Assembly (NCBI GenBank): GCA_035048495.1
Contig: CM068544.1
Location: 46,463,893 to 46,527,892, forward strand
DNA: 64,000 nucleotides
Direction of reading: 5' to 3'
Source of the DNA: Euptelea pleiosperma
Lineage: Eukaryota > Streptophyta > Magnoliopsida > Ranunculales > Eupteleaceae
Position 1 is the first letter of the stretch. Every line of letters begins with the position of its first letter. Positions 1 through 11,149 of this stretch are shown here, piece after piece. The position numbers and the translations under genes were made by a program. The notes beneath the pieces are model-generated. The model saw only the letters and a program-made list of their open reading frames with translations. It was not told where the DNA came from and made no database searches.

Positions 1-244
1 CTTGGAAGGCTTTGAGAATTGGACAGCCTTTCTGCTTACCTAAAAAACCAGTAGTGACAGCCTTTCATCTAAAGAAGGGTATTTTAGCAACACCCCTTAA
101 AGTTTAGTAGTAATTAATAATAACCCCTTATACTTTCAAACTTTAGGATTATCCCCCTTGACCTAGTTTAACCATCATTTGACTAATGTTTTAACGTGAC
201 ATGCATCATGCACCAATGAAAGGATCACAATATTGCTATTACAA

Positions 245-652
245 TCAAGGTTTAAAGGAGGCCATTTTAACGGTTAAACGGACTGGGGGCATTGCCGTTA
301 AAGGGCCGTTAAAACGGATTGAAATGGCCAAGGAAAAAATAGAATTTAATGATTTTAACTGAAAAAAATGGTGCTGAAATTCAAATTTTAAAATTTACAA
401 TTTAAAAATTTTAAAAAAAAAAATTAACGGATTTTAACAGAAATTAAACGGATTTAACGGTCATTTTTTTCACAAATTTTTTTAGAATTAAATGGCTGTT
501 TAAACGATTTTAACGGCCGTTAAAACAAAAAAATAGCCGTTTAATTCAAAAACAATGAAACGTGTTTAAACAGTTTTAACGGAAACGGGCTTGGGGCGTT
601 ACCATTTAAACGTCCGCTAAAACCGTGTAAATGGCTGTTTTTAAAACCATGA
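245..652. mobile_element. AACGG-family MITE copy 1
   Basis: AT-rich non-coding element of about 400 bp bounded by AAGGTTTAAAGG and TTTTTAAAACC. It is filled with AACGG/CCGTT motifs and an internal palindromic, A/T-only core (ATTCAAATTTTAAAATTT). Copies are at 2805-3124, 18148-18417, 39466-39872, 53893-54147, 57148-57506 and 60378-60738. No coding capacity. Confidence 0.7.
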
Positions 653-1290
653 TTACAATACTAAGTACATGTTATTCAAGTCCGTTTTAACTTAAGTCAA
701 CCGCTGTTAACCTAAGTCAAGGGGGGCAATCTTAAATTTTGAAGATATAATAGGGTATTACTAATTACTTTCAAATTTCAGGGAGGTGTCACTGAAATAC
801 CCAAAAAAATTACGGAGAGTGACTCTAGATTCTGTTTGACTGAAATACCCTTAAATGCCGCACATTGTCGTGAGGTAACTTCGCAAGGAGAAAATTTTTA
901 CGTGGACTCTTCTTGTATGTGGAGCTGTGGACCCATTTTAGGTGCTGTCATTTGTGCTACCCACGTGAGTTCAGACAATTTAAATATACGTGGCAGCATC
1001 TGAGATGGTTCCTCAACTCCACATACAAATTTCTCCTTAAAAAATAGTTTGTCTAGTTAAGTTCGTCGTAACCTTGGATTTTAGATGAGATGCTGGTATT
1101 TGGCCACTCGCGAGGAAATGCCCTGGGTAACCTTTGTGATTGGTAACAGCCATTAGATTATTATAAATTGACTTCACTAGTGCCTAATGGAGAGACATCT
1201 GCGTGTAAAAAAAAAAAAAATTGCATTTTCAACGAGAAAGAGTTGTCAATGACCAAAATTGTTCCCTTTGTATTCCCATGCAACACGACA
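653..1290. other. Unassigned intergenic stretch
   Basis: No gene recognised. It holds GTCAAGGGGGGCAATC near 715-730 and a poly-A run at 1207-1220, but no complete element could be delimited. Confidence 0.5.
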
Positions 1291-1294
1291 TTTT

Positions 1295-1645
1295 CAGATA
1301 GAGAATTTTTGACATAGCCCTATATTATCTTTTTTAATTTGACATACCCACAATTTAAAAAAGTTGACATACCCCATGACCTGGTCTACTTTAACCAATT
1401 GACTATCCTTGACTAAAAATTGGCTAATAATATTTATAAAAAGATGAAAATATCTCTTTTTCAACTTTAGAATAAGAACATGTGGGTTTAGGCCAAAACC
1501 ATAATCTCAAATGAAAGGGTTGTGGTGGACGGCCAGTCGCGAGATTCTAGTAGGTTGGTCGCCTATCATGGGCGACTAACCTACTGGATTCTCATGGTTG
1601 GCCGACTACTACTCCAACGAGTAATTTTAAAACCTATTATCTGAT
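1295..1645 (+). repeat. MY-family repeat copy
   Basis: Contains the order typical of this family: AATTTTTGACATA, GACATACCCC, GGTCTACTTTAACCA, ACATGTGGGTTTAGGCC and GGACGGCCAGTCGCGAGATTC, then ATTCTCATGGTTGGCCG and CTCCAACGAGTAATTT. Better-preserved copies lie at 13918-14600 and, inverted, at 14870-15660. Confidence 0.65.
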
Positions 1646-2048
1646 ACTATCCACTTTTGACAATGCAAACAGATAGTAACATACTAAACCAATCTAATGA
1701 TTTTTGTAGTTAGGCTCATGAAAACAAAAAACCATCTCTTCCACTACAAGTTTTTTCAAGAGAGTTGTGCTAAAGCTAAACAACTTTTCCTAGAAATATA
1801 TGTAAAGGATGCTTCAGATGTTGGGAGATTTTAATGATGTATGTGAATAAAACATTAGCATCAAGAACTAGATTGAATTTGCAAATGCTTTTCAGTAGAC
1901 TTTGATGAAGGTTGGCTAAGGAGGTTGGTTTTCTTTGCAACTTATATACCACATTTGGATAGAGCGCAATGTCCACATTTTTCATAATGTTCAGTCCCTT
2001 ATCTCAATTGGGGTTTCTAAGATCATGCGGATATACATCTCAAATACT
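1646..2048. other. Unassigned intergenic stretch
   Basis: Small spurious reading frames only. No family similarity or repeat structure was recognised. Confidence 0.5.
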
Positions 2049-2056
2049 ATGGAGTC

Positions 2057-2431
2057 TAGGGATGTCATCGGGTCGGTTCCGGTTTGGTTCCTAAGGTGAC
2101 TAGAACTTGAACAATCGGTTCCGGTTCTCAAAGTGATGGATCCGGAACCGGAATCGATTATGTATTTATATCGGTTCCAGTTCCGGTTCCGGTTCCTGGT
2201 ATATTGGGCCAAATCTTGAGAATATTTACACTATATGTATTTATTGGTACCGGTTCTTATCGGTTCGGTTCCTGTTCTTATCGGTTCCGATTCCATATTA
2301 GGCTACCTAGAACCGGAACTGTTATTGTCGGTTCGGTTCCGGTTCCAGTTACTTTTTAATCGGTTCCCAAAAATGTGGAACCGGAACCGGTGTTTTCGGT
2401 TCCAGTTAAACGGGTAAAATTGACACCCCTA
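2057..2431. mobile_element. hAT-type MITE (CCGGTTC-rich), copy 1
   Basis: Terminal inverted repeats TAGGGATGTCA and TGACACCCCTA are flanked by a perfect 8-bp target duplication ATGGAGTC (2049-2056 and 2432-2439). The 8-bp duplication and TAGGGGTGTCAA-type ends place it in the hAT superfamily. The interior is made of CGGTTCCGGTTC and its complement, with strong hairpin potential. It has no transposase. The second copy is at 48389-48649. Confidence 0.88.
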
Positions 2432-2496
2432 ATGGAGTCCTATTCCTAAAATGACCCATCGTTATTCATTTTTTTTAGATTGGCCATGACTACAGT

Positions 2497-2810
2497 TCCT
2501 GCACAATCAGCAGCCATGACACTACCGTCCACCACATAAGCTGGTAGTCAAACTCGACAAGCCGAGATGACGATCAAGCAGGTCGGGCTACCTTAAGCCT
2601 GTTAAGGTGGTTGCCTAAGGCCCCTTGGCAAGAGAAGTCCCCCAGCCCAGGTCCCACTAACCACATGGATTTTTAGCCCACCCCTTATTGGATGTACAAA
2701 CCAAAATTCAACCTGATTGATTATCTCTGGCCATAGGTTTTAGTACTTTTTAAGACATGATTCTAGCCCTTGGGTTCAAGCATTTTTTTTAGGGAGTAAA
2801 TCCGTTACAT
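2497..2810 (+). repeat. Segmental duplication unit R, copy 1 (GC-family sequence)
   Basis: CATAATCAGCAGCCATGAC... ACATAAGCTGG, then GCCTGTTAAGGTGGTTGCCTAAGGCCCC and GGGAGTAAATCC. The same order returns at 3770-4080 with about 90% identity by eye. The second half also matches 41120-41340 and part of 54805-54990. Confidence 0.75.
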
Positions 2811-3124
2811 TTCGTACCGTTAAAACGCTCAAAAAATAATGGCAAAGTTATTTTCGTTATAACAGTCACTATTTTTCGTTATAACAAAAAAAACGATCCT
2901 AATTTTCTAGAAAAATTGTGAAAAAAATGACCGTTATTTTTCATTTTTGAAAATTTTAAATTTAAATTTTGAATTTTGAATTTTGAATTTCAGCGCCATT
3001 TTGTCCTTTATATTTTGTTTTTGCCCCGAGCGTTACAATTCATTATAATGACCGTTATAACAGGAAAAACGGTAACGCCCCCAATCAATTATACCGTTAC
3101 AACGATATCTTTTAAACCTTGGTT
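2805..3124. mobile_element. AACGG-family MITE copy 2
   Basis: Runs from CCGTTACATTTCGTACC to ATCTTTTAAACCTTGG with many AACG/CGTT motifs and an ATTTTGAATTTTGAATTTCA core. It interrupts unit R: the flanking GGGAGTAAATCC continues uninterrupted in copy 2 of R near 4068. Confidence 0.7.
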
Positions 3125-3304
3125 CCCACTATCCAATTAATGCGGAATATTGCTAAGCAAAAAATTACCGCGGAATATTCTGCAAGTCATGTCCTAAAAG
3201 TGTATAGATGGTGACAAACAACATCAAAATGTGATGTTTTGTTTGACCGAACATAAAAAATTTTCTCCTGAGCAGAGAAGAAATATGCGACTACGAATTG
3301 AGCC

Positions 3305-3760
3305 TATTTGTCAAGGAAGAGTCATCCTATCCCACGGTTATCCGAACAAAAATATGTGCTGTTGAGGTCATTAACCGTTGGATTCAAGAGATCCACGCAA
3401 TCAGCCTCGTGGACTGTGTTACTCTTGAATCCAATGGTCAATTGCCTCAAAACCACATATATATTTTGTAAGGTTATACGTCATGGTTCGAAGTCTAAGC
3501 CAATCCCATTTTGGATCGAGTGATCCAGATAAGGATCGTATCGCCAGACATGCATTGTTCCATGAAGAACCTTCACATCATCTCGAACAAGACGGCTGAG
3601 ACAGTGTTGGATCGGACTGATCCAGATTGGGATCAGCGCCACTGATCCAGCATCTGATCCCGAGACTTCAAACCATGTTATCCTTGGGATAGCATTTCCT
3701 ATAAGGAAACGGGGAAGCGATGGAAAAAAAGTGTTTTTCATATACGTGGTGGGCGAAGCA
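3305..3760 (+). repeat. Segmental duplication unit S, copy 1
   Basis: Starts GGAAGAGTCATCCTATCCC. It contains a short inverted pair GGATTCAAGAG/CTCTTGAATCC and then a GGATCxGATCC-rich foldback bounded by CATGGTTCGAAGTCT and AGACTTCAAACCATG. The whole unit is repeated at 4855-5310. A related GATCC-rich foldback lies at 31597-31765. Confidence 0.75.
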
Positions 3761-3764
3761 ACAG

Positions 3765-4330
3765 TTCATGCATAATCAGCAGCCATGACACTACCGTCCA
3801 CCACATAAGCTGGCCATCAAACTCGACCAGCCAAGATGACGATCAAACAGGGCTGGCTCTACCTTAAGCCCACTAATGCGGTTGCCTAAGGCCCGTTTGT
3901 AAGAGAAGGCCCCCAACCCAGGTCCCACTAACCACATGGATTTTTTAACCCACCTCTTATTGGATATATAAACCAAAAATCAACCTGATTGATTATCTCT
4001 ACCCATAGGTTTTAGTACTTTTTAAGACATGAGTCTAGCCATCGGATTCAAGCATGTTTTTTGGGGAGTAAATCCAATTGCTAGAAATCAACAATCAAGT
4101 TGATTTTTAGTATGTTTATCCACCAATAGGTGGGCTGAACATCCAAACAGTCATTGGGCCCAAATAAAGATCTGCGTGGGGACCACGAGAGTCCTTAATT
4201 TTTTCAGTAGTTTTTGATTATCAAGAATAGTTTTATATAAATGCCACATATATTAATATATAAAATATTAAAAAGGACCTTATATAGAGGTTTTGTCCGA
4301 GGCCTCAACTTGTATCGAGACAGCCCTGCG
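3765..4330 (+). repeat. Segmental duplication unit R, copy 2, with full GC-family element
   Basis: Repeats 2497-2810 and then continues through CAATTGCTAGAAATC..., GGGCCCAAATAAAG, TTTTGATTATCAAGAATAG and AGGCCTCAACTTGTATCGAGACAGCCCTG. The same order occurs at 41120-41590. The inverted tail lies at 58985-59320. Confidence 0.7.
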
Positions 4331-4854
4331 ATCAAATCATGGTAGTCATATCGTCAACCCAATCACACCAGTTTCCTCATCAACCCCCGAATGGTTCGAC
4401 CAACCTCCCCAAATGGTGTCTTTGTTGCCCCTACTTTGAGAAGCGCGCACCATGTCATTTTCCTCACTCCTCTTCGTTTGGTCTCACCATTGTGACCCAA
4501 AACCCTCCATTGATGATGCTGAATATTGAAACGACTCCATTGCAAGAAACTTCCATTGCAAGAAACTTTAGAAAAATAAGAGGAGACGTCGCAATCGAAG
4601 AGGCAAAGAAAAAGAAAAGAGAAACAATGAAAGAGGTTGTAGATTCGAGTGTTACCATTATTAGCAAGGGAAGATTGAGATCTTATTAGCAAGTGAAGAT
4701 TGAGATCCTTCGTTAAGAAAACAATAGAAAAAAGACCTAACATATCCGTCTAACATTATTTTCCCACTCCCGCCCCCCAAAAAATAAAAAATAAAATCTC
4801 ACGAGGTTCCCACTACTGCCTAGGAATTGGGCTATTTGTTGGCTGAGCTACGTG
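4331..4854. other. Unassigned stretch between duplicated units
   Basis: Opposed open frames of 116 and 126 codons overlap here, but neither resembles a known family and composition is repeat-like. No exon could be supported. Confidence 0.5.
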
Positions 4855-5310
4855 AGGAAGAGTCGTGCTGTCCCACGGTTATCGGGACAAAAATATGTGC
4901 GGTTCGGTTGAGGTCATTAACTGTTGGATTCAAGAGATCTATTCAGTGATTGCCTCGTGGACTGTGTTACTCTTGAATCCAATGGTCAATTGCCTCAAAA
5001 CTTATTCGTCATGGTTCGAAGTCTCGGCCAATCGCATTTTATTGGATCGGGTGATCTGGATATAGATCGTATCGCTAGACATGCACTGTTCCATGAAGAA
5101 CCTTCACATCGACTCGAGCGAAAGACAGTCAAGATCGTGTTGGATCGGATTGATCTGGATCGGGATTGGCGCCCATTAGTCCAGCATCCGATCACGAGAC
5201 TTCGAACCATGTTATACATGGGATAGCATTTTCCTATAAGGAAACGGGGGAAGCTAGCCAAGGAAGAAAAGTAGTTTTCGCATACGTGTGGGCGAAGCAA
5301 TCATCAGCAT
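4855..5310 (+). repeat. Segmental duplication unit S, copy 2
   Basis: Same order as 3305-3760: GGAAGAGTCGTGCTGTCCC, the GGATTCAAGAG pair, CATGGTTCGAAGTCTCGG, the GATC-rich foldback, then TAAGGAAACGGGGGAAGC. It differs by small indels and lacks the ATATATTTTGTAAGG segment. Confidence 0.75.
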
Positions 5311-5403
5311 CCAATCTATTGGTCTCGACTCTCGACTCCTTGTCTATATGTGTCGTGCACAACTATTGTTAATCCATTTTTATTTTCCTTTTCTTGTCTT
5401 AAA

Positions 5404-7993
5404 CTAGTAAATGGCCCGTGCCCACAACACTCTCCCATTAAAAAAATTAATTGGATGCCTTCGGCGTTCCAACGGTATAACGGACTGAGGGTGTTACCGT
5501 TTTTTCTGTTCTAACGGATTGTAACTCACATGGGCAAAGATGGAAAACATGAAAAAATAACGGAAATAACAGAAAATAATGACCTTAAAATTCAAATTTT
5601 GAATTTCAAATTTTCAATCAGTTAGGCGCAAGGGTCAAATGAGTGGGAGTGGCCGAATAAATGAGGGGGATTGAGTAGCTTGAAATCTAACTGTCCAGAT
5701 TAAATGGATGGATTTGATCTCAACCACTCTTTATCTTATGAAGCCAGATAAGATAAGAGATAAGACAACTTCCATGTTTTGTTATAAAGATTAGTGAATG
5801 GCCCGTGCCCACGGCACTCTCCGACAAAAGCATTTACAAAAATTGGGTGCCTTCAGTAGTCGAATTGTATAATGGACTAGGGCGCACATTACCGTTTTTT
5901 CTATTATAACGACTGTTATAACGGTGTTGAATTCAAATTTTGAATAAATTGAGGTCAAATGAGGTAGATTGAGTGGTTGAAATCTAACCGTCCACATTAG
6001 ATGAATGGATAAGATAAGAGAATACAATTGACTTGTCTTATTATATGCGTAGGTGGCCCGTGCCCACAGCACTTTCCGACAAAGTGTTTGTCAAAATCGG
6101 GTGGGAGTTAATCTCAACCATCGATATGAAGCGTAGTGGATCTCAGCCACTAATTATTGAAGCCATATAAGATAATAGGGGGTATAAGAAAACCACAGTC
6201 ACTTATTATATTGATAGTGGGTGGCCCGTGCCCTCGGCACTGTCCGACAAAGCATTTGCCAAAATCAGGTGTGAGTGGCTGAGATCCATCATCTATTTGG
6301 TGGATAAGATCTCGGCCCTTCTTTGTTGAAACAGATAAGAGGCGGTATAAGTGGGGAGACAGCTTCCCTGTTTTGTTATATAGACTAGTGGGTGCCCCGT
6401 GCCATCGACACTCCTCGACAAAGAATTTGCCAAAATCAGGTGAGTGGCGGAGATCCACCGTCCATTTGGGGGAGGATTAGAGGAGGTATAAGTAGGTAGA
6501 CAACCAATGTGTTTTGTTATATAGAATAGTAAATGGCCCATGCCCACGGCACTCTCCGATAAAAGCGTTTGTAAATATTAGGTGCCTTTGGCACTCAAAC
6601 GGTATAACGGACTGGGGCGTTACCGTTTTTTCTATTACAACGGCTGTTATAACAGATTGTAACGCACAGAGGGAGAAATAGTAAAATAACAGAAATAATA
6701 AAAAATAACGGTGTTGAAATTCAAATTTTGAATAAATTGAGGTCAAATGAGGCGGATTGAGTGCTGAAATCTAACCATCCGCATTAGATCGATGGATTTA
6801 ATCTCAACCATTCTTTATCTAACCGTCCACATTAGATGGATGGATAAGATAAGAGAACACAACTGAGTTGTCTTGTTATATGTGTGGGTAGCCCGTGCCC
6901 GCGGTACTTTCTGACAAAGTGTTTGTCAAAATCGGGTGGGAGTTAATCTCAGCCATCGATATGAAGCATAGTGGATCTCAACCACTCATCATTGAAGCCA
7001 TATAAGACAAGAGGGGTATAAGACAACCATTGTCACTTGTTATATAGATAGTGGGTGGCCAGTGCCCACGGCACTCTCCAACAACGCGTTTGTCAAAAAA
7101 TTGGGTGTAAATGGCTGAGATCCACCATCTATTTGGGGGATAAGATCTCAGCCCTTCTTTATCTAAATAGATAAGAGGGGGTATAAGAGGGGGAGACAAC
7201 TTCCTTGTTTTGTTATATAGACTAGTGGGTGCCCTTGCCATCGGCACTCCTCGACAAAGAATTTGCCTAAATCAGGTGAGTGGCGGAGATCCACCGTCCA
7301 TTTGGGGGAGGATTAGAGGAGGTATAAGTAGGGAGACAACTAATGTATTTTGTTATATAGAATAGTAAATGGCCCATGCCCACGGCACTCTCCGACAAAA
7401 GCGTTTGTAAAAATTGGGTGCCTTCGGCACTCAAACGGTATAACGGACTGGGGCGTTACCGTTTTTTCTATTACAACGGCTGTTATAACGGATTGTAACG
7501 TACAGAGGGAGAAATAGTAAGATAACATAAATAACAAAAAATAACGGTGTTGAATTCAAATTTTGAATAAATTGAGGTCAAATGAGGCGGATTGAGTGGC
7601 TGAAATCTAACCATCCGCATTAGATCGATGGATTTGATCTCAACGACTTTTTATCTAACCGTCCACATTAGATGGATGGATAAGATAAGAGAATACAACT
7701 GAGTTGTCTTGTTATATGCGTGGGTGGCCCGTGTCCGCGGTACTTTCCGATAAAGTGTTTGTCAAAATCGGGTGGGAGTTAATCTCAGCCATTGATATGA
7801 AGCATAGTGGATCTCGGCCACTCATTATTGAAGCCGTGCCCACGGCACTCTCCAACAAAGCGTTTGTCAAAATTGGGTGTGAATGGCTGAGATCCACCAT
7901 CTATTTGGGGGAGGAGATCTCAGCCCTTCTTTGTCTAAATAGATAAGAGGGGGTACAAGAGGGGGAGACAACTTCCTTGTTTTGTTGTATAGA
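5404..7993 (-). mobile_element. Tandem array of about 12 Helitron-like units with 836-bp higher-order period
   Basis: Read on the minus strand, units begin TCTATATAACAAAAC and end in a CCGTG..CACGG hairpin followed by CCACCCACTAG, the TC..CTAG pattern of Helitrons. Four unit types occur: A (about 359 bp, with AACGG-family sequence inside), B (164), C (173) and D (140). Order and starts on the plus strand: A 5404, A 5791 (shortened), B 6050, C 6215, D 6385, A 6526, B 6885, C 7049, D 7222, A 7362, B 7720 (truncated), C 7835. The series B-C-D-A repeats every 834-837 bp. Outer flanks are A before CTAG and T after the TC end, the Helitron A/T target. No Rep/helicase reading frame is present, so the units are non-autonomous. 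Confidence 0.8.
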
Positions 7994-8380
7994 TGATTGT
8001 AGAAATTTTTTATTATTTCCAAAGATATTTTGTGTTTGGGCCCCGGCTTACACTAATACGCATATATAAGGTCCACGTGGAGATGAGTCAAAGGCTATTT
8101 TGTAGGAGGATGATCAGTGACACAGAAATAGCCCATGCAAACATTTTTTACCATATGATGTGGATTACAAGTTGGAAAAATCGGGACTGTGTATTTTATT
8201 GTTGTTTTAAATTAACATTTAATTGGGTTAGAAGTTTCGGAGTGATTTTGTGACGCTGATTTGAGGATATCATCCCTCGATTCATCTCCATGTGGGCTAT
8301 ATGGAAACGTGTCAAAAATATCGCATTCCTATTTATTTTGATTATATACAATTAATGCAAATTTTTATTAGATGATCAAC
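7994..8380. other. Unassigned intergenic stretch
   Basis: An 86-codon open frame covers part, with no recognisable features. Nothing else supported. Confidence 0.45.
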
Positions 8381-8384
8381 GCAA

Positions 8385-8582
8385 ATATAAAGGACCAGGC
8401 TCGAGGGACTCGCCTTTTTTGCACTCGTGCTCTGGGTCATGGATTTCGAGAATCCAACGGCAGTTGTTTGATTCCGAGAACTTCTCGTGCGAGTTCTTGA
8501 GCGCACCGTTTGATTCTCGGAATCCACGGCCGAGAACACGAGTGAAAAGACGAATGCAAAAAAGGTGAGTATTCTGACCCAA
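8385..8582. mobile_element. Z-family foldback repeat
   Basis: Inverted arms: CAGGCTCGAGGGACTCGCC and GCACTCGTG on the left, CACGAGTG and GGTGAGTATTCTGACCC on the right, around GATTTCGAGAATCCAACGG/CCGTTTGATTCTCGGAATCC. Related copies: 46560-46745, 52735-52975 and 53600-53870. Confidence 0.6.
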
Positions 8583-9500
8583 TAATAAAATTTATTTTAA
8601 CTCAAATTTTAGTATATAAAATTTGTGATTTAATAAGGGCTCTCATATTCAATACTCCATACAGGCCCTCGTGGCTTCTACTCATTGGGTAAAAGTGTAC
8701 TTTGGGCCCCATGCCTTATTGGATCGCCACACACTCTTAACGACCTTGAATATTCATTAGTTTGGACTTGGAAGTATATAAACCATCGAGAGATATCTGC
8801 ATTAATTTTTCCGACAAAAGTAGGTAAACATCTATTTAACTTTTTACTTGATCTGAGAATGAGGTGGAGGGACGTGTATTCGATATAAAATCCATTGAGA
8901 TATTTGCATGTCAGTTATGTGACAAGTAGTTACAGTGTACTGTATGAAGTCTAATACACATATGTATAAAAAATTAAAATAAAATAAAATAAATAAATAA
9001 ATAAAAAATTGATGACAAGTAGGTTATTTCTTATTTTGTAGCATCCCTATGTTTTTAGGCTAGTTGGTAAGCTCGGGTAGGCCGAGGATGTAGTGGGTAA
9101 CTGTTATCTAAAGGATCTATTGTAAAGTGTCTCAGCAATCCGAGACATCACTTTGGACCTAGCAATTAGCGTCCGATAAGATATTTTTTATGCAAATTTT
9201 TGAGGACGTGTATGGTCAAGATGGAGTGTATATTTTAGGCACTCACAGATTTATATCACATGGTGCATGTCCGATGTGTTGACTTTGGGAGGAACCTTAA
9301 GGATCTGCTTGTGAGCTTAAATCATGGCTTCAAACAACATTTTACTCATATGCCACAATACTTCTTTAAACTTGATCGGGTCATCTCAGTCTTGTTCTAG
9401 ACGTGGCCCATGGAGTCGGTAAAATGTATCTAGTCAATAACATGTACCATACGATGAGGTGTACATTTTTGGGCACTCACACGCAAATCCTCTTTGTCGC
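8583..9500. other. Unassigned intergenic stretch
   Basis: AT-rich, with an A/T simple run at 8970-9005. No gene or delimited element recognised. Confidence 0.45.
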
Positions 9501-9504
9501 CATG

Positions 9505-9776
9505 TAACAAGCTGTAGCTTAATCCAAAAGTGTAAGCTAGCATCCTTTTTGTTATTCACCCCTAAATTTTAGCCCTTGGTTTTAGTACTCCAAAAAATGG
9601 TTGAATTCAACAGCTAGAGATTATCAATCATAGTGATTTTTGGTGTGTATAACTATATCCTCCAAGGGTGAGCTAGACATCCACGCGGTCAGTGGGCCCA
9701 GATGGCAGCGCTAAATAACAGAAATGGTGTTGGACTGCTAGCTTACGTTTTTGAATTCATCTACAGCTTGTTACTA
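9505..9776. mobile_element. TR-family foldback MITE, copy 1
   Basis: Ends TGTAACAAGCTGTAGCTTA and CTACAGCTTGTTAC are inverted. Inner arms carry GGTGTGTATAAC... and GTCAGTGGGCCCAGATGGCAGCG. The best-matched copy is 50307-50632. Confidence 0.7.
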
Positions 9777-10241
9777 AAAGAGTTTGAGAACCCTTGAGAG
9801 ATGCATGGTTTGAACGTGAATAGCTCTTTTGATAAAACGAGGAAGGTCTTTTTCTTGAATCTATCATTATTTTACATTATATTTATAAAATATTTACAAG
9901 GTATATCAGATCTAGCTGATATTAAAATTCATCTTATCTCTTGAGTGTGAGATGTCTTAGTTGTAGGGGAGGACTCCTCAACCTATTTGCTTGGGAGAAG
10001 GGAGTTTGTTGCTGACTAATTCTCCTGTTGAAAGGGCTGCAATAGATGAGATCCACTCTATTGAATTGAAAGGACTGCTTTGGATGAGATCCACGTCCAC
10101 AATAGTTGGTGCACGCGTCATCTCTATTAGTTACATGGATCGCCACCCAATCCTCTTTTCAAGAATAAATTAATCTTTGATGATGGACATCTGTAAGGAC
10201 GGATGCTCATGGACGTCTGTCGGGCCCAAAAAAGATTTGCT

Positions 10242-10361
10242 GTCCCCTCCCAAAATGTCTGACTCGTACGCCTTGGCCTAAATCCAACCCAGGTTAAACC
10301 CGTTGTTAGTTGGTTAAGAGGGGTTAACAAAGGGTACTTGTCAGACATTTTGGGAGGGGAC
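10242..10361. mobile_element. Short snap-back element with perfect 22-bp inverted ends
   Basis: The first 22 bases (10242-10263, starting GTCCCCTCCC) are the exact reverse complement of 10340-10361. The interior has GTACGCCTTGGCC and GGGTACTT-type pairing. A related interior is at 39330-39395. No reading frame. Confidence 0.75.
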
Positions 10362-10399
10362 CTTCAAATTGTCCCATGGGATAGCGAATTTTTTCTCTT

Positions 10400-10675
10400 T
10401 TGATCCATCCCTAGATGGACCTAAACACCAAAAAGCAGCCTGATTGGTGCTTTAATTTCTAGCTGTTGTGTCTGACTACCTTAAATAACGATCAAATTCC
10501 CACGGTTAAAAATCAAACCACGAAAAATACTAAAACCAAACGGTTAAAAATCACCAATCCAGTTGATTTTTGGTCTGTAGGTCCACCTATGGATGTACCA
10601 AAAATTCCATACGGGATCAGTGGTCTCTAAGAATTGCCACGTGTCTATTAAGACGTCCGTCATCAAAGGCATCCA
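10400..10675. mobile_element. FB-family foldback MITE, diverged
   Basis: The left arm has GGACCTAAACACCAAAAAGCAGCCTGATTGG; the right arm has CCAGTTGATTTTTGGTCTGTAGGTCCACC, then GTCTCTAAGAATTGCCACGTG. It ends about 475 bp upstream of the CYP86A start codon. Confidence 0.6.
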
Positions 10676-11066
10676 TCATATCTATTCCTCTTTAATAATA
10701 AAAAAAAAAAATCACGAGTTGGAACATGGAATCGACCGTAAAGCGGTCTTTATCATAAATTTCTTCCATAAAACGCTAGCATCGCAAACTTGCAGCACTA
10801 CCTCAAACTCGCTGTCTCTTAAACTTCTCTGATTCACCCAGAATTCTCCACGTTTCCCAGATTTTTCTCCAAAAAAACCTAAAATTCTCTATACGGGTAA
10901 ACAATTTCCAACTACCCTCTCTCTCTCGACCTCCCACAGTTTCACCAAGCGAGCAAGAAAAGCACAAAATTTCTATCGTTTTCGTGTAAAGACCCTACAA
11001 CGATCAACCCAACGTCGACTCCAAAAAACACCCCATTTTCCTAACAACCGCTCCTAAATCTTTACA

Positions 11067-11077
11067 TATATATATAA
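11067..11077 (+). promoter_or_regulatory. TATA box of the CYP86A gene
   Basis: TATATATATAA lies 73 bases before the ATG at 11150, within a pyrimidine-rich leader (CTCTCTC tracts at 10915-10925 and 11088-11100). Transcription would start near 11100, giving a 5' leader of about 50 bases. Spacing is normal for a plant gene. Confidence 0.6.
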
Positions 11078-11149
11078 CCCCATCTCGTCTCTTTCTCTCC
11101 ACAGCTGACTCCTCCAGTACTTCTCTATCTATCACTACTAACCCCTCAC

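Noticed and set aside
4339..4743. Opposed 116- and 126-codon open frames
   Set aside because: No family resemblance, located between duplicated repeat units, and both strands open to a similar degree, as in low-complexity DNA.
5404..7993. CRISPR array or centromeric satellite
   Set aside because: Units are unequal in length (140-390 bp), have no short repeat/spacer alternation, and have Helitron termini. The plant genes elsewhere exclude a CRISPR setting, and three blocks are too few to call a centromeric satellite.
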